A stretch of DNA of 64,000 nt from Algoriphagus sp. A40 (GCF_002002735.1 NZ_MUNY01000078.1:62001-126000); one strand, 5' to 3'. Positions 9,442 through 19,659 are shown, numbered from the stretch's first letter. A program made the numbers and translations. The notes: generated from the sequence alone by a model not told the origin.

Positions 9442-10224
9442 ATGGCTAGCAACAGCAAATCCTTTAAAGCTAATTTCTACAGCAACATTATGCCAAAAAT
9501 TTATGGTATTGGTGCCGCTGTCGTAATCCTCGGTGCGATGTTCAAAATCCTCGATTGGCAATTCGCCAACATCATGATCGGGGTCGGATTGTCCACAGAG
9601 GCAGTTATCTTCTTCCTTTCTTCTTTCGAACCAAGACAAGAAGATATGGATTGGAGCAAAATCTATCCTGAGCTAGCCGATGGTGCACCCAAGAAATCCA
9701 AAGGGGACGATGTCTCTGCCAAGTTGGATGATATGCTTTCCAAAGCTAAAATCGGACCTGAATTGATCGATAGCCTTGGAAAAGGAATGCAAAATCTGGC
9801 TACTTCTGCAGAAAAAATGGGCAACCTTTCTGATGCTGCAGTTGCCACAAACGAATACGCCACCAATGTAAAGTCTGCCGCCAAAACTTTGGTAGACATG
9901 AATGTCTCTTACAGCAAAACTGCCGCTGCCCTTACTGAAATGTCTGCTGCCTCTCAAGATGCTAAGGCTTACCATGCGCAAGTGGTGACGGTCACCAAAA
10001 ATCTTTCTGCACTGAATTCTGTCTATGAACTTGAATTGCAGGATGCCAACAGCCATGTGAAGACATTGAACAAGTTCTACAGCAATATGACTGCTGCCAT
10101 GCAGGGTTTGAGCGAAGCCGGAAAAGAAACCGAAGCTTTCAAAAACGAACTGGCTAAGCTGAACCAAAACGTAAGCTCACTCAACAAAATCTATGGTGGA
10201 ATGCTTTCCGCTATGAAAGGTTAA
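9442..10224 (+). CDS. gldL: T9SS/gliding motor protein GldL/PorL
   Basis: This 260-residue inner membrane protein has two transmembrane helices at about residues 20-38 and 42-60, followed by a long cytoplasmic helical region with repeated AAL/NLS heptads. Glu53 in GLSTEAVIFF lies in the second helix and corresponds to the conserved membrane glutamate thought to carry protons through the GldL pentamer. GldL and GldM form the proton-driven motor of T9SS and gliding. The AT-rich gap of 47 bp to gldK and 37 bp to gldM, all on one strand, indicates one operon. Confidence 0.95.
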   Translation: MASNSKSFKANFYSNIMPKIYGIGAAVVILGAMFKILDWQFANIMIGVGLSTEAVIFFLSSFEPRQEDMDWSKIYPELADGAPKKSKGDDVSAKLDDMLSKAKIGPELIDSLGKGMQNLATSAEKMGNLSDAAVATNEYATNVKSAAKTLVDMNVSYSKTAAALTEMSAASQDAKAYHAQVVTVTKNLSALNSVYELELQDANSHVKTLNKFYSNMTAAMQGLSEAGKETEAFKNELAKLNQNVSSLNKIYGGMLSAMKG

Positions 10225-10261
10225 TCTGTCCTAAACATCTAAAGAACCGAAAGCTAGAAAG

Positions 10262-11860
10262 ATGGCAGGAGCAAAAGAAACACCTAGACAAAGGATGATC
10301 GGGATGATGTACCTGGTACTGACGGCCCTATTGGCCCTCCAGGTAAGTAATCAGATCCTTCAGAAGTTCGTCCTCATCAATGATGGGATGGAGCGGACGT
10401 CCAGAAATTACATTTCTAAAAATGAATCCTCTGTTGCCAATATCAAAGGCGCAGTCGAAGAGCAGGGAAACAATCCCAAAGATGTTCCAAAAGTAGGAGC
10501 AGCGCAGGAGGTCAGAAACGCGACAAAAGAAATTTTCGCCTATCTCGAAGACTTGAAGCAGCAACTTATCACGCAGGCTAATGCCAAAAATGAGGAAGGT
10601 AACTTCGTCAATTCGGCTTTGAAAAATACTGAAGTTCCGGGCAATCTGTTTGCCAACAGTGGCAAAGGAGAGGAACTGAAAGAGAAACTTAATGCCTTTC
10701 CTACTCAGGTTTCAGCAATTTTGGACGGAATAGGGATCACCGGAATGAAATTTCAGCCGATTGCAAGAGACGCAAAGGACATTGATCTGTTTGCAAATGA
10801 CAGAGAGGCTAGAAACAAGAGTTTTGTCAATTTGACATTTGTGAAGTCTCCTGTAGGAGCAGTCTTGGCATTGATCTCACAGTATCAAAATGAGGTGCTG
10901 AACATTGAAAGTGATGCTTTGAGTGAAATCACCAAATCAATCGGTACGTTCTATTTCAAAGCCGATATCCTTGAAGGCAAAATCGCTGCGGTTTCTAATG
11001 TAGTTGCTGCAGGTACTAAGTTTCAGGGCGATATGTTTATCGCTTCTGCATCTTCTTCCGCAGCACCGACCATGACTTTGGGAGGCAGATCTGTTCCTGT
11101 GGAAAACGGATTCGGAAAAGTTGAATTTACTGTTCCTCCTGCAGGAAGCTACGATGACAAGGGTCTTTCCAGACAGCTTCTCAAAGGTGAAATCATTACC
11201 AATGTAGGAGGAGAAGATCAGGTTATTCCGGTTGAATATGAATATTTCGTCGCTCAGCCGATCATCAAAGTGTCTTCAGAGGTAGTGCAGCAGCTTTATG
11301 CGGATTGTGCAAATGAGTTGTTGATTGAAGTTCCGGCATTGGGTAATACCTATTCCCCTGAATTTAATGTCAACAATGGCCAGTCCATCAAAGGAAATAA
11401 GCCTGGACAACTTACTGTGATCCCTGGCGGATCCGGTAAAGTGACTATCGGTGTCAGCAGTGGAGGAAATAAAATCGGAGACGTTGCGTTTGATATCAAA
11501 CCGGTTCCTTTGCCAACAATCAAAGCTTTGGCTTCAAATGGAAGCGAAATGGATGGTTCAGTTGCCCACGCGGTGAATGTTTTCAGTGGAATGAAAGTTG
11601 CCGCTGTTGCAGAACCAACTTTTGCCAGAACAATGGCAAAAGACTCCAATTTTGAAGTGACAGGTGGGGAATTGATTCTTTTAAGGAGTGAAGTTCCCAG
11701 AGGTACAGTTCCAATTGGTGGAAGTATGAGAACCTTACTTGAAAGTGCAAGACCGGGTGACGATATCGTAATCCGGGTAACACAAGTAACCCGAACAAAT
11801 TTCAGAGGAAATAAAATCAACTCTGAGTTAAGACAGATCATCCGATTGGCTGTAAAGTAA
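10262..11860 (+). CDS. gldM: T9SS/gliding motor protein GldM/PorM
   Basis: This 532-residue protein begins MAGAKETPRQRMIGMMYLV, with one transmembrane helix at residues 12-30, and then a long periplasmic part built of the helical D1 and beta-rich D2-D4 domains (for example AAGTKFQGDMFIASA in D2, ending RGNKINSELRQIIRLAVK). GldM dimers span the periplasm, threading the GldL pentamer and contacting the GldK/N ring, and pass proton-driven rotation to the outer membrane. The length matches the family (about 510-530). It lies in the gldKLMN operon, 28 bp before gldN. Confidence 0.95.
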   Translation: MAGAKETPRQRMIGMMYLVLTALLALQVSNQILQKFVLINDGMERTSRNYISKNESSVANIKGAVEEQGNNPKDVPKVGAAQEVRNATKEIFAYLEDLKQQLITQANAKNEEGNFVNSALKNTEVPGNLFANSGKGEELKEKLNAFPTQVSAILDGIGITGMKFQPIARDAKDIDLFANDREARNKSFVNLTFVKSPVGAVLALISQYQNEVLNIESDALSEITKSIGTFYFKADILEGKIAAVSNVVAAGTKFQGDMFIASASSSAAPTMTLGGRSVPVENGFGKVEFTVPPAGSYDDKGLSRQLLKGEIITNVGGEDQVIPVEYEYFVAQPIIKVSSEVVQQLYADCANELLIEVPALGNTYSPEFNVNNGQSIKGNKPGQLTVIPGGSGKVTIGVSSGGNKIGDVAFDIKPVPLPTIKALASNGSEMDGSVAHAVNVFSGMKVAAVAEPTFARTMAKDSNFEVTGGELILLRSEVPRGTVPIGGSMRTLLESARPGDDIVIRVTQVTRTNFRGNKINSELRQIIRLAVK

Positions 11861-11888
11861 TCGGAGTTCGAATTAAACAAAGAAAATT

Positions 11889-12704
11889 ATGAAACGATTT
11901 GTGCAACACATCTTCCTGGCTCTTTTGGTAGCTGTTGGGCTGGTTCCGATTAATACTTCCGCCCAAGTGGCGACAAGCGTCAATCCTTCCGGCTTTGGTG
12001 ATCGCCAGTTTTCCATGGATACCATCTATTCTGCGAAGCGGATCAGGGATGATGATAAGATGTATCAAATCTCTGTCTGGAGAAGAATCGATTTGAGAGA
12101 AAAGTATAACCTTTCACTCTATGGGTCTGGGGACAACAAAGCAAACGGAATTGTAAATCACATTTATAAAGCTGTGGTGGAGGAAAATTCCCTGGAGGTT
12201 TTTGCAGATGCAGAATTTACCAAACCGCTTTCAATTGCTGAATTCCAAGATAACTTCTGGATCTCTGCAAACGGAGACTCTATCTTCTCCAAGCAGTTGT
12301 ACTACCTTGATTTCAAGGAAGACTTTGTTTTCGACAGACATCATTCTGACTTGGTATTCGATATCAAATACATTGAATTGGTGATGCCATCGCAGACTAA
12401 TGCCAATGCTGGTCAGAAAACAGTTGCATTTATCCGATATAAGGATTTTGTCAATTATTTCAAAAACCATCCTACCGCACGTTGGATCAATTTCCAGAAT
12501 ATTTCAAAAAGTCTGACTTATGATGAGGCCTTTGAATCAAGACTCTTTAGGTCAGTAGTAAGGAGGTTTACCAATCCGGATGATGCCTTGATCGCAGATT
12601 TGGTCAATGCCGATCATCCTAGTCCGGAAATGCAGGCCTACCTGAATTCTCTGGCTTTTGAATACAAACTGCTTGAATTTGAAAACTCCCTCTGGGAGTG
12701 GTAA
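11889..12704 (+). CDS. gldN: T9SS ring protein GldN/PorN
   Basis: This 271-residue protein has a cleavable signal peptide (cleavage near NTSAQ) and the GldN/PorN pattern MYQISVWRRIDLREKYN, FISKQLYYLDFKED-like segments and IKYIELVMPSQ. It partners GldK in the periplasmic ring complex. It is the last gene of the operon. Its stop codon is followed within 6 bp by a G/C-rich hairpin that also serves the convergent uvrC gene. A small inverted repeat, ACTCCC-TCT-GGGAGT, lies in its last codons. Confidence 0.94.
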   Translation: MKRFVQHIFLALLVAVGLVPINTSAQVATSVNPSGFGDRQFSMDTIYSAKRIRDDDKMYQISVWRRIDLREKYNLSLYGSGDNKANGIVNHIYKAVVEENSLEVFADAEFTKPLSIAEFQDNFWISANGDSIFSKQLYYLDFKEDFVFDRHHSDLVFDIKYIELVMPSQTNANAGQKTVAFIRYKDFVNYFKNHPTARWINFQNISKSLTYDEAFESRLFRSVVRRFTNPDDALIADLVNADHPSPEMQAYLNSLAFEYKLLEFENSLWEW

Positions 12705-12709
12705 AATAG

Positions 12710-12732
12710 AAAAGGGGCTCAGGCCCCTTTTT
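12710..12732. terminator. Bidirectional terminator between gldN and uvrC
   Basis: AAAAGGGGC, loop TCAG, GCCCCTTTTT: a five-pair G/C stem extended by A-T pairs, with U-tracts on both strands. It overlaps the last codons and the stop of uvrC, so one hairpin closes two convergent operons. Confidence 0.85.
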
Positions 12733-14524
12733 CTTTTTCCATCCATTCCAGTATTGCTTTTGCCCGACTGCTACCGATCACTTCAGTCAATTCAGCCTCG
12801 CTTGCCGATTTTATTTTTTTGACCGATTTAAAGTGCTTCAGCAATTTATCAGTCGTGTTTTCTCCGATTCCCGGAATTTCTGTCAATTGGGTTCCAAAAG
12901 CATTTTTACTCCTTACCTTCCTATGGAAAGTAATTGCAAAACGGTGAGCTTCGTCCCTGATTCTCTGCAGTAATTTTAGACTTTCTGATTTTTTGTCAAT
13001 GTGGATAGGGTAGGAATCTCCTGGAAAATAAATTTCCTCCAGTCTTTTTGCAATCCCGATGATGGGCATTTTGCCATAAACGCCCAATTCCTGTAAAGCT
13101 TCTACTGCCGAAGAGAGCTGTCCCTTTCCTCCGTCAATTACCACCAGTTTTGGAAATGGTTTTCCTTCTTCCAAAAGTCTTTTGTATCGGCGGGTGACTA
13201 TTTCCTTCATACTTGCAAAGTCATTTGGACCCTCTACTGTCTTTATATGAAAATGCCGATACTCCTTGATCGCAGGTTTTCCTCCCAAAAAGCAAACCAT
13301 ACTCGCCACAGGACTGGTGCCTTGAATATTCGAATTGTCAAAACATTCGATGTGATCGGGGATTTCCGGAAGGCTTAGATCCTGCTGCAATTTTCGGATC
13401 ACACGGTCCTTTTTGTCTTGATTGAGCCCTTGGAGAAGTGCTTTTTCTTTTTTGTAAAACAAGGCATTTTTCAAGGAAAGCTCGATGAGTTTCCTCTTAT
13501 CTCCGATTTTTGGGACTGTAAGATTGAGACCCTCAATAGGATTTTCCGGTTCGATGTTGATCAAAACCTCCTCGGCATCGCTTTGGAACTGGTCCTGGAG
13601 CCGGACAAGTGCTGTGATCAACAGTTCCTCATCACTTTCATCTAAGCGCTTTTTCAATTCCACGTTTTTGGAGGTGATCATGGCTCCGTTTTTGACCCGC
13701 ATAAAGTTGACGTAGGCATTTTTGTCATCAGAGACCAAGGTGCAGACATCCAGATTTTGAATGCTGGGACTTGTGATCAGGGATTTTGACTGGTATTTTT
13801 CCAATAGCTCCAGTTTGTCCTTCATCCGCTGGGCTTTTTCGAATTCCAGATTTTCTGCAAAAGCCTGCATTTCTTGCTTAAAATAGGTTTTAGGTACACC
13901 CAAGTTTCCCTTAAGAATGTGTTTCGCCTGTTCCAGATCTTTGAGGTATGCTGGTTCTTTTTGTAATCCTTCACAAGGTCCTTGGCAGTTGCCAATATGA
14001 TATTCCAGGCACACTTTGTATTTCCCTTCGTCAATTTTGTAAGGGCTGAGGTCAAGCTTACAGGTCCTGATTGTAAACAACTCCCGGATCAGCTCCAGCA
14101 CGTTGTTCATGGCCTTAACACTGGCAAATGGGCCGAAGTAAGTCCCTCTTTTCGGAATCATTTTTCGGGTCTGGAAGATGCGGGGGAAATTCTCCTTAGT
14201 AACCAGCAGATAGGGGTAAGTCTTGTCATCCCTCAATAGGATATTGTATCGGGGCTGGATCTTTTTGATCAGGTTGTTTTCCAATAGCAAAGCATCCAGT
14301 TCGCTGTTGACCAAGATGATTTCAATCCTTCGGATTTCCTTGACCATTCTTCTGGTCTTCAGATTGACTCCGGTGTTTTTGTTGAAATAGCTGCTTACCC
14401 GTTTTTTCAGACTTTTTGCTTTGCCGACATAGACCAGTTCATCTTCTTCATTGAAATATTTATATACTCCCGGATGATCGGGCAGATGAAGATGTTCTTC
14501 TGGTAAAAAAGAGGATGACTGCAT
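12719..14524 (-). CDS. uvrC: Excinuclease ABC subunit C
   Basis: This 601-residue protein has the UvrC domain order: GIY-YIG nuclease at the N-terminus (GVY at 19-21, YVG at 32-34), a Cys-rich stretch with CLEYHIGNCQGPC near residue 155, a UVR motif around 200-235, the RNase H-like C-terminal nuclease (ECFDNSNIQGTSPVASMV, VIDGGKGQL) and a helix-hairpin-helix (LTEIPGIGENTTDKLLKHF). The protein makes both incisions around a bulky DNA lesion with UvrA and UvrB. It is a single gene, separated from pbp1A by a terminator and convergent with gldN. Confidence 0.97.
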   Translation of the reverse strand: MQSSSFLPEEHLHLPDHPGVYKYFNEEDELVYVGKAKSLKKRVSSYFNKNTGVNLKTRRMVKEIRRIEIILVNSELDALLLENNLIKKIQPRYNILLRDDKTYPYLLVTKENFPRIFQTRKMIPKRGTYFGPFASVKAMNNVLELIRELFTIRTCKLDLSPYKIDEGKYKVCLEYHIGNCQGPCEGLQKEPAYLKDLEQAKHILKGNLGVPKTYFKQEMQAFAENLEFEKAQRMKDKLELLEKYQSKSLITSPSIQNLDVCTLVSDDKNAYVNFMRVKNGAMITSKNVELKKRLDESDEELLITALVRLQDQFQSDAEEVLINIEPENPIEGLNLTVPKIGDKRKLIELSLKNALFYKKEKALLQGLNQDKKDRVIRKLQQDLSLPEIPDHIECFDNSNIQGTSPVASMVCFLGGKPAIKEYRHFHIKTVEGPNDFASMKEIVTRRYKRLLEEGKPFPKLVVIDGGKGQLSSAVEALQELGVYGKMPIIGIAKRLEEIYFPGDSYPIHIDKKSESLKLLQRIRDEAHRFAITFHRKVRSKNAFGTQLTEIPGIGENTTDKLLKHFKSVKKIKSASEAELTEVIGSSRAKAILEWMEKEKGA

Positions 14525-14536
14525 GGAATAAAATTA

Positions 14537-14565
14537 AAAAACAGCCCGGGATTCAGGCTGTTTTT
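14537..14565 (-). terminator. Terminator of the porW-pbp1A operon
   Basis: AAAAACAGCC, an unpaired loop, GGCTGTTTTT: a 10-pair stem of which five are A-T. On the minus strand the stem is followed by a T-rich run. It lies just past the pbp1A stop and upstream of the uvrC start. Confidence 0.75.
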
Positions 14566-14594
14566 CTCTGTGTTTAAATGTTCAGATCAATGAA

Positions 14595-16898
14595 TTAGAA
14601 ATCGTTCTTTTTGGCATCGTAATCAAAATCGGCAAAACGCTGACTGTCCTGCTCGTATTTATCGCAGTTTATTTCGATGCTCAGCGGACGTTCAGGTCTT
14701 GGGAATGGCCCTTTGGTATATCCGAGGCTATTATCTGCATAGACTTTGGACATAAATTTCACCCAAATAGGCCTGGCTGTCCTTCCCCCTTGTCCGGCTG
14801 TCCAGCTTCGAAAGTGGATCGCTCGGTCATCACCGCCTACCCAAGTCCCGGAGACAAGATCTTTGCTGACTCCCATGTACCATCCATCGGAGGCATTTTG
14901 GGTCGTACCTGTCTTTCCACCTAGCTCATTTCCTTCGCGCAACGTATATGGGACACCTTGACTCGTTCCCCCTCGCTCTTCAAATCCACCTCGAAGCATA
15001 TACAGCATCAAATAAGCATGCTCTTCGCTCATCGCCGGTTTTTTTCTTGGGGTGAATTGTTGAATAACATTTCCGTTTTTATCCTCAATTCTGTCGATGT
15101 AATACGGGGTCGTATGCTCTCCTTTGTTTACAAACGTGCCAAAGGCTCCAGTCATTTCAAAAACTGAAACATCATTTACCCCCAATGCCAAGGACGGCAC
15201 TTCTTCCAAGTCGCTGGTGACTCCAAGTCTTCTGGCAGTTTCCATGACAATCTTTGGACTTAGTTTCTTCATCATGTATGCGGTGACGGAGTTGACAGAT
15301 TCAGCCATTGCTTGTCTGATGGTCATTTTTTCGTAGCTAAACTTTCCGTCTGCATTGGATGGACTCCATGCCGGCTGACCAGGGATGTAAACTTCCACTG
15401 GCTGGTCAATTACGGAATAGCAAGGGCTGTATCCGTTTTCGATTGCCGCTGCATAGACGAATGGTTTGAACGTAGACCCGGGTTGCCTCTTGCCTTGCTT
15501 TACGTGGTCAAACTTGAAGTATTTGTGATCGATGCCGCCCACCCAAGCCTTGATATGCCCGGTGTGCGGATCCATGCTCATGAATCCGGCCTGGAGGAAT
15601 TTTTTGTAATACCTCATCGAGTCCATAGTACTCATCAGGGTGTCGATCTCGCCTTCCCAAGAGAAGACCCGCATTTTCTTTTTCTCGTTCAGCTTGAGGT
15701 CGATAGAGTCCGTGTCATCTCCATATCTCACTTTGAGGAGACGATAAGCTTCTGTTCTTTTTACTGCACTTTCAATGAAATTGGGGATGACCTGCCAGTT
15801 TTCATCGATCCAGGGATCTCTGTTTCCCATTTCCTTGAAGAATGCCTTCTGCAAATCGGTCATGTGCTCATTGACGGCTTCCTCTGCATAGCGCTGCATC
15901 CTGCTGTCTATGGTGACATAAATTTTCAGCCCGTCACCAAAAAGGTCATAAGCCGAACCGTCGGATTTTAGGTTTTCTTTGGTCCATTTTATTAGATCTG
16001 CTTTGACGATTTCTCTGAAATAGGTGGCCAGACCATGGTTTTGATTTCGGACCCTGTAGTCAAGTTCAATCGGCAGATTTGAGATGGAATCGAATTCTGT
16101 CTCGGACAGAATGCCGTTTTTTTCCATTTGGGAAAGAACCGTATTTCTCCTTCTGAGGGAATTTTCCGGATTGAAAACCGGGCTATAATAGGTCGGTGCT
16201 TTGAAAAGTCCCACCAGGACAGCAGATTCTTGGACGTTCAGTTCGGAAGGGAGTTTGTTGAAAAACGTTCCTGCTGCGGTTTTGATCCCATAAGCATTGG
16301 ATCCAAACTCTGAGGTGTTGAGATACAAAGTCAGGATCTCGTTTTTGGTATAAGCCTTTTCCAGTTGCGTAGCCACGATCCATTCTTTGGTCTTGATGAT
16401 CAGCATCCGAAGTCCTGGGATAGAGCTTAAAACACCTTGAGAGGCATCAGTACGGGTTTTGAAAAGATTTTTGGCGGTTTGCTGGCTAAGTGTTGATCCC
16501 CCGCCTGCATCCTGTCCAAGCAAAATAGACTTGACAAAAACCCGCATCATGGCGATCATGTCGATCCCGGAATGTTCTTCAAACCTCACATCTTCGGTAG
16601 CTACGAGTGCCTGAACCAAATTTGGAGAAAGGTCCTCAAATTTTACCGGGCTCCTGTTTTCACGTGCGTATGTTCCCAGGAGAAACCCATCAGCTGAATA
16701 AAGCTCAGAGGCCAGTTCACTCTCCGGGTTTTCAAGAGCCTTAAAGTCCGGTAGTGAACCAAACAAGCCCAGAAAATTGATGCTGACCATCCAGACAAAA
16801 AGGATGAAGAAAAGCACCCCCCCAATGAAAGCGATCCAGAGGTATTTTATTGTTTTACCGGCCCAATCAGGAATTGTGGGTTTGGCAGATTTTGACAT
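14595..16898 (-). CDS. Class A penicillin-binding protein 1A
   Basis: This 767-residue bifunctional peptidoglycan synthase has one N-terminal transmembrane helix (residues about 15-35) and a glycosyltransferase 51 domain with ALVATEDVRFEEHSGID and GGSTLSQQTAKNLF. A transpeptidase domain follows, with the active-site STFK (near 474), the SVN motif (in MAESVNSVTAY) and the KTGTT motif (near 662). It polymerises and crosslinks glycan strands in the periplasm. The gene begins 6 bp after the stop of the PorW/SprE-like gene, so the two are translated from one message, an arrangement that couples a T9SS part to wall synthesis. Confidence 0.95.
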   Translation of the reverse strand: MSKSAKPTIPDWAGKTIKYLWIAFIGGVLFFILFVWMVSINFLGLFGSLPDFKALENPESELASELYSADGFLLGTYARENRSPVKFEDLSPNLVQALVATEDVRFEEHSGIDMIAMMRVFVKSILLGQDAGGGSTLSQQTAKNLFKTRTDASQGVLSSIPGLRMLIIKTKEWIVATQLEKAYTKNEILTLYLNTSEFGSNAYGIKTAAGTFFNKLPSELNVQESAVLVGLFKAPTYYSPVFNPENSLRRRNTVLSQMEKNGILSETEFDSISNLPIELDYRVRNQNHGLATYFREIVKADLIKWTKENLKSDGSAYDLFGDGLKIYVTIDSRMQRYAEEAVNEHMTDLQKAFFKEMGNRDPWIDENWQVIPNFIESAVKRTEAYRLLKVRYGDDTDSIDLKLNEKKKMRVFSWEGEIDTLMSTMDSMRYYKKFLQAGFMSMDPHTGHIKAWVGGIDHKYFKFDHVKQGKRQPGSTFKPFVYAAAIENGYSPCYSVIDQPVEVYIPGQPAWSPSNADGKFSYEKMTIRQAMAESVNSVTAYMMKKLSPKIVMETARRLGVTSDLEEVPSLALGVNDVSVFEMTGAFGTFVNKGEHTTPYYIDRIEDKNGNVIQQFTPRKKPAMSEEHAYLMLYMLRGGFEERGGTSQGVPYTLREGNELGGKTGTTQNASDGWYMGVSKDLVSGTWVGGDDRAIHFRSWTAGQGGRTARPIWVKFMSKVYADNSLGYTKGPFPRPERPLSIEINCDKYEQDSQRFADFDYDAKKNDF

Positions 16899-16904
16899 AG
16901 GATT

Positions 16905-19526
16905 TTACTGATATATGGTACGGAAGAAGGTTCGGTATTCTTCCAGGTTTTTGGATTTATTTAAAGTCTGAAAGTTTTCGATCGAGATGAAGAAGGAATT
17001 ATTCCTTGCTTCCTCAGGAAACCCATCCGATTTGAATTCCTTTGAAAACTTCTCGTAATAGGCTTTCGCTTTCTCTGCGTTTGCAAATGGACTGATTATA
17101 TATATCGCATTCTCCGGGCTCATGTTCATATTTCCGGTGCGAAGCCTGGCATTTGGGAAAGCAGAAGCATGGTAATTTTCAAGATCGCCAAGTAGATTTT
17201 TTGCTACCTCGGCTTCTGTACGGGTCAACGCAATCACAAAGATATGAGTTTGTGATTCGTTCAGTTTATAAGGTGAGTCAGCCGGAATTTCTTTAGCCTG
17301 ATTTTCAGCCTCCAGATTTGCCAAGAGCTGGGAGGAATCTACCGCAACACTGTCCTTGGGAGCCATTGCCGCTAATTCTTCACTGCTCAGCAGTGGTCTG
17401 AGCATATTTCTTGCCAAACTGACCAGAGCCTGATCTTTCGTGTTCTCGATATAGGATTCCAGTCTTGACTTAAACCTGTCGCGGCTTTCCAGCTTGCCGG
17501 TCACCATAATATCGAGCAGGAGAAGCTTCTCTGTATTGCGGGTCAGGGGATATTCTTCAAGAGTGGATTTTACCACTTGTCGAGCCTTTTGATACTGACC
17601 GGAATAATAGGCGTTGTAGGCTTCCTCGTAACCCTTGGATGATTCCAAAGCTGCCAGATTTCCGGATGCGGCATCCGGATTGTTGACCGAAAAGGTGTAT
17701 TGGGATTCGGGAAATTCCCTGTTGAGCCGCCCTACGTATTGCTCAAAATTCCCTCCCGAATCTTTTTGTCCCAAGTAAAGCAGGTAATAGGCTTCGGGTT
17801 TTCGGGCCGTATTAGGAAAATCCCGGATCAGCGTTTCCAGGTTGTCAATGCTCGGTTCGATTTCCTTCAGGTCAAAGTAAAGCAGTTTACCAAGTTCAAA
17901 GTAGGATTCTTCCAGTTCCCCGTTGATCAAAGCCAATTGCTCCGGATTGTTGGGGATTTTATCCAAAAGGCTTTCCAAAGTAGGCAATCCTGCCAAAATC
18001 GGATTTTCTGCTGGTGCAAGGGAATCCGTATTGATAGGCATCAAGTCAGGTTGGGTGGTGGTCTGAAATATAGCCGCCCGCCTCCTCCAATTGTCCTGCA
18101 ATGGACGGTTTCCCCAAGTCCTGTTAAATTCAATCACACCTTGCTGCATGGCAGCACCGTTGTCGAAGTAAAAACTGGCACCCGGATCCTTGCCGCTAAA
18201 TGCCAGCAGGTTGTTGAAAATATTGGAGTTCTTGGGTTGATCTTTTGCCTGTGCTTCTTGGATCAGTCTTTCCTGTTCTGCTAAGATGAAACGCTCTGCA
18301 AGCGCAGTCTGCTCCTTCGTACTCAATCCGGCAATTGTTTTCAGACTGTCATTTAATTGAATCCGCTCCACATGGAATACATATTGATCCAGGGTTGCTT
18401 TTTGGTCTTGGATTTCGATGGCTACCGGGTCATCAGCTTTTATAAAGGTGAGCGCACTGTCCAGGTAATATTTGCTGGCGCGGAAGTCTTTGAACTCCTC
18501 AAAATTGATCGCTGCAAGCTTCTGGTAGATATAGCCTTTGAGACGGGGATTACTTCCCGGCTCTTTGGCAGCCTGATGGAGGAGATCAATGGTGAGAGGA
18601 ATGTCCCCCTGTTTTTCCTCAAATAGGGCTCTCTCGTAGATCACCACATCTTTAAGGTCCTTGTTTTTGGGATCCTTATAAAGTTCCTCGTAATAGTTTC
18701 GGACTTTTTTGAGATCCTTGCTTGCGTTCAGTTCGGCGACTTGCTGCGCATAGAGTGTGGCAAAAAAGCTTCTTTCGTAGGGAGGATTTCCATCCAGCGA
18801 CTTTCGGTAATAGTCATAAGCCAAGGCGTCCAAGCCTTCCTTCTGATAGCGCTGGGCAAGGATGAAATTGATCCGCGATTCTTCTTTTTTGTCCGGTGCG
18901 TATTCCACAGCCCTGTCCAGCGCGCCAATTACCCCGTTTTGGTCTATTCTTGTCTCATAGTAATAGGCCAAAGTCCGGAAAAGGGCAAATCGGTTTTCGT
19001 CACTGATTTCAGTCTCCTTGGAAAGATAGTCTATTGTGAAGTTGGCGTTTTCATATTCCCGCTTGTCTACATAGAGTCTGAGCAGGCTAATAAGAGATTT
19101 GTGCCGAAGTTCTTTGTCTTTACTGTTACTGTTGACGTATTTGAAGGCATTCAGGGCATCGTCCTGTTGTCCTTGGAGGTAGTCTATTTTCCCCAACAAG
19201 TAATAGCTGTCGTCCACCCATTTGGAAATCCTGTGCCAGTCAATTGCTTTGGAGGAAAGTTCGTGGGCTGAATCCAGTTTAGCTTTATATGTTTTGACGG
19301 TGCCCGAATCAATCGGGATGAAGACAGGCAATATCTGTGTAAAATCTTCTTTGTAGTTGGTCAAAACCTGATTTTCTACTTCTTTGATTTTAGCATCAGC
19401 TAGGTAATACGCATTGAAATGGGAGGTCAGGTTGTGGAAAGTCCTGTTGGTAAAGGTGTTTTTCTCAGAGGAACAGGCTCCGATAATTATAAATAATACA
19501 ACCGCCAGACCGGAAAACTTTTTCAT
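16905..19526 (-). CDS. PorW/SprE-like TPR lipoprotein (T9SS component)
   Basis: This 873-residue lipoprotein has a short signal with the lipobox IIGAC (Cys18) and the PorW/SprE signature TNRTFHNLTSHFNAYYLAD. Many tetratricopeptide-like helix pairs follow, such as VDDSYYLLGKIDYLQGQQDDALNAFKYV and ESYFELGKLLYFDL. The C-terminal half contains the HIFVIALTRTEAEVAKNLL and NAIYIISPFANAEKAKAYYEKF segments. In Flavobacterium and Porphyromonas the protein links the ring complex to the translocon and is needed for secretion. Length and start match SprE (about 870). The assignment rests on these patterns, not on a search. Confidence 0.82.
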   Translation of the reverse strand: MKKFSGLAVVLFIIIGACSSEKNTFTNRTFHNLTSHFNAYYLADAKIKEVENQVLTNYKEDFTQILPVFIPIDSGTVKTYKAKLDSAHELSSKAIDWHRISKWVDDSYYLLGKIDYLQGQQDDALNAFKYVNSNSKDKELRHKSLISLLRLYVDKREYENANFTIDYLSKETEISDENRFALFRTLAYYYETRIDQNGVIGALDRAVEYAPDKKEESRINFILAQRYQKEGLDALAYDYYRKSLDGNPPYERSFFATLYAQQVAELNASKDLKKVRNYYEELYKDPKNKDLKDVVIYERALFEEKQGDIPLTIDLLHQAAKEPGSNPRLKGYIYQKLAAINFEEFKDFRASKYYLDSALTFIKADDPVAIEIQDQKATLDQYVFHVERIQLNDSLKTIAGLSTKEQTALAERFILAEQERLIQEAQAKDQPKNSNIFNNLLAFSGKDPGASFYFDNGAAMQQGVIEFNRTWGNRPLQDNWRRRAAIFQTTTQPDLMPINTDSLAPAENPILAGLPTLESLLDKIPNNPEQLALINGELEESYFELGKLLYFDLKEIEPSIDNLETLIRDFPNTARKPEAYYLLYLGQKDSGGNFEQYVGRLNREFPESQYTFSVNNPDAASGNLAALESSKGYEEAYNAYYSGQYQKARQVVKSTLEEYPLTRNTEKLLLLDIMVTGKLESRDRFKSRLESYIENTKDQALVSLARNMLRPLLSSEELAAMAPKDSVAVDSSQLLANLEAENQAKEIPADSPYKLNESQTHIFVIALTRTEAEVAKNLLGDLENYHASAFPNARLRTGNMNMSPENAIYIISPFANAEKAKAYYEKFSKEFKSDGFPEEARNNSFFISIENFQTLNKSKNLEEYRTFFRTIYQ

Positions 19527-19659
19527 TTCAGAATTAACCTAATTTAAGTGCCAAAATAGCCTTTTTACCTTACTAAGCGAACGCATAAAAAGCGCAAATC
19601 GTGCCATCTCCTTAATTTGAGCTTCCGCTTGCTGAAAATTTTAGATACTTTCACTTATC

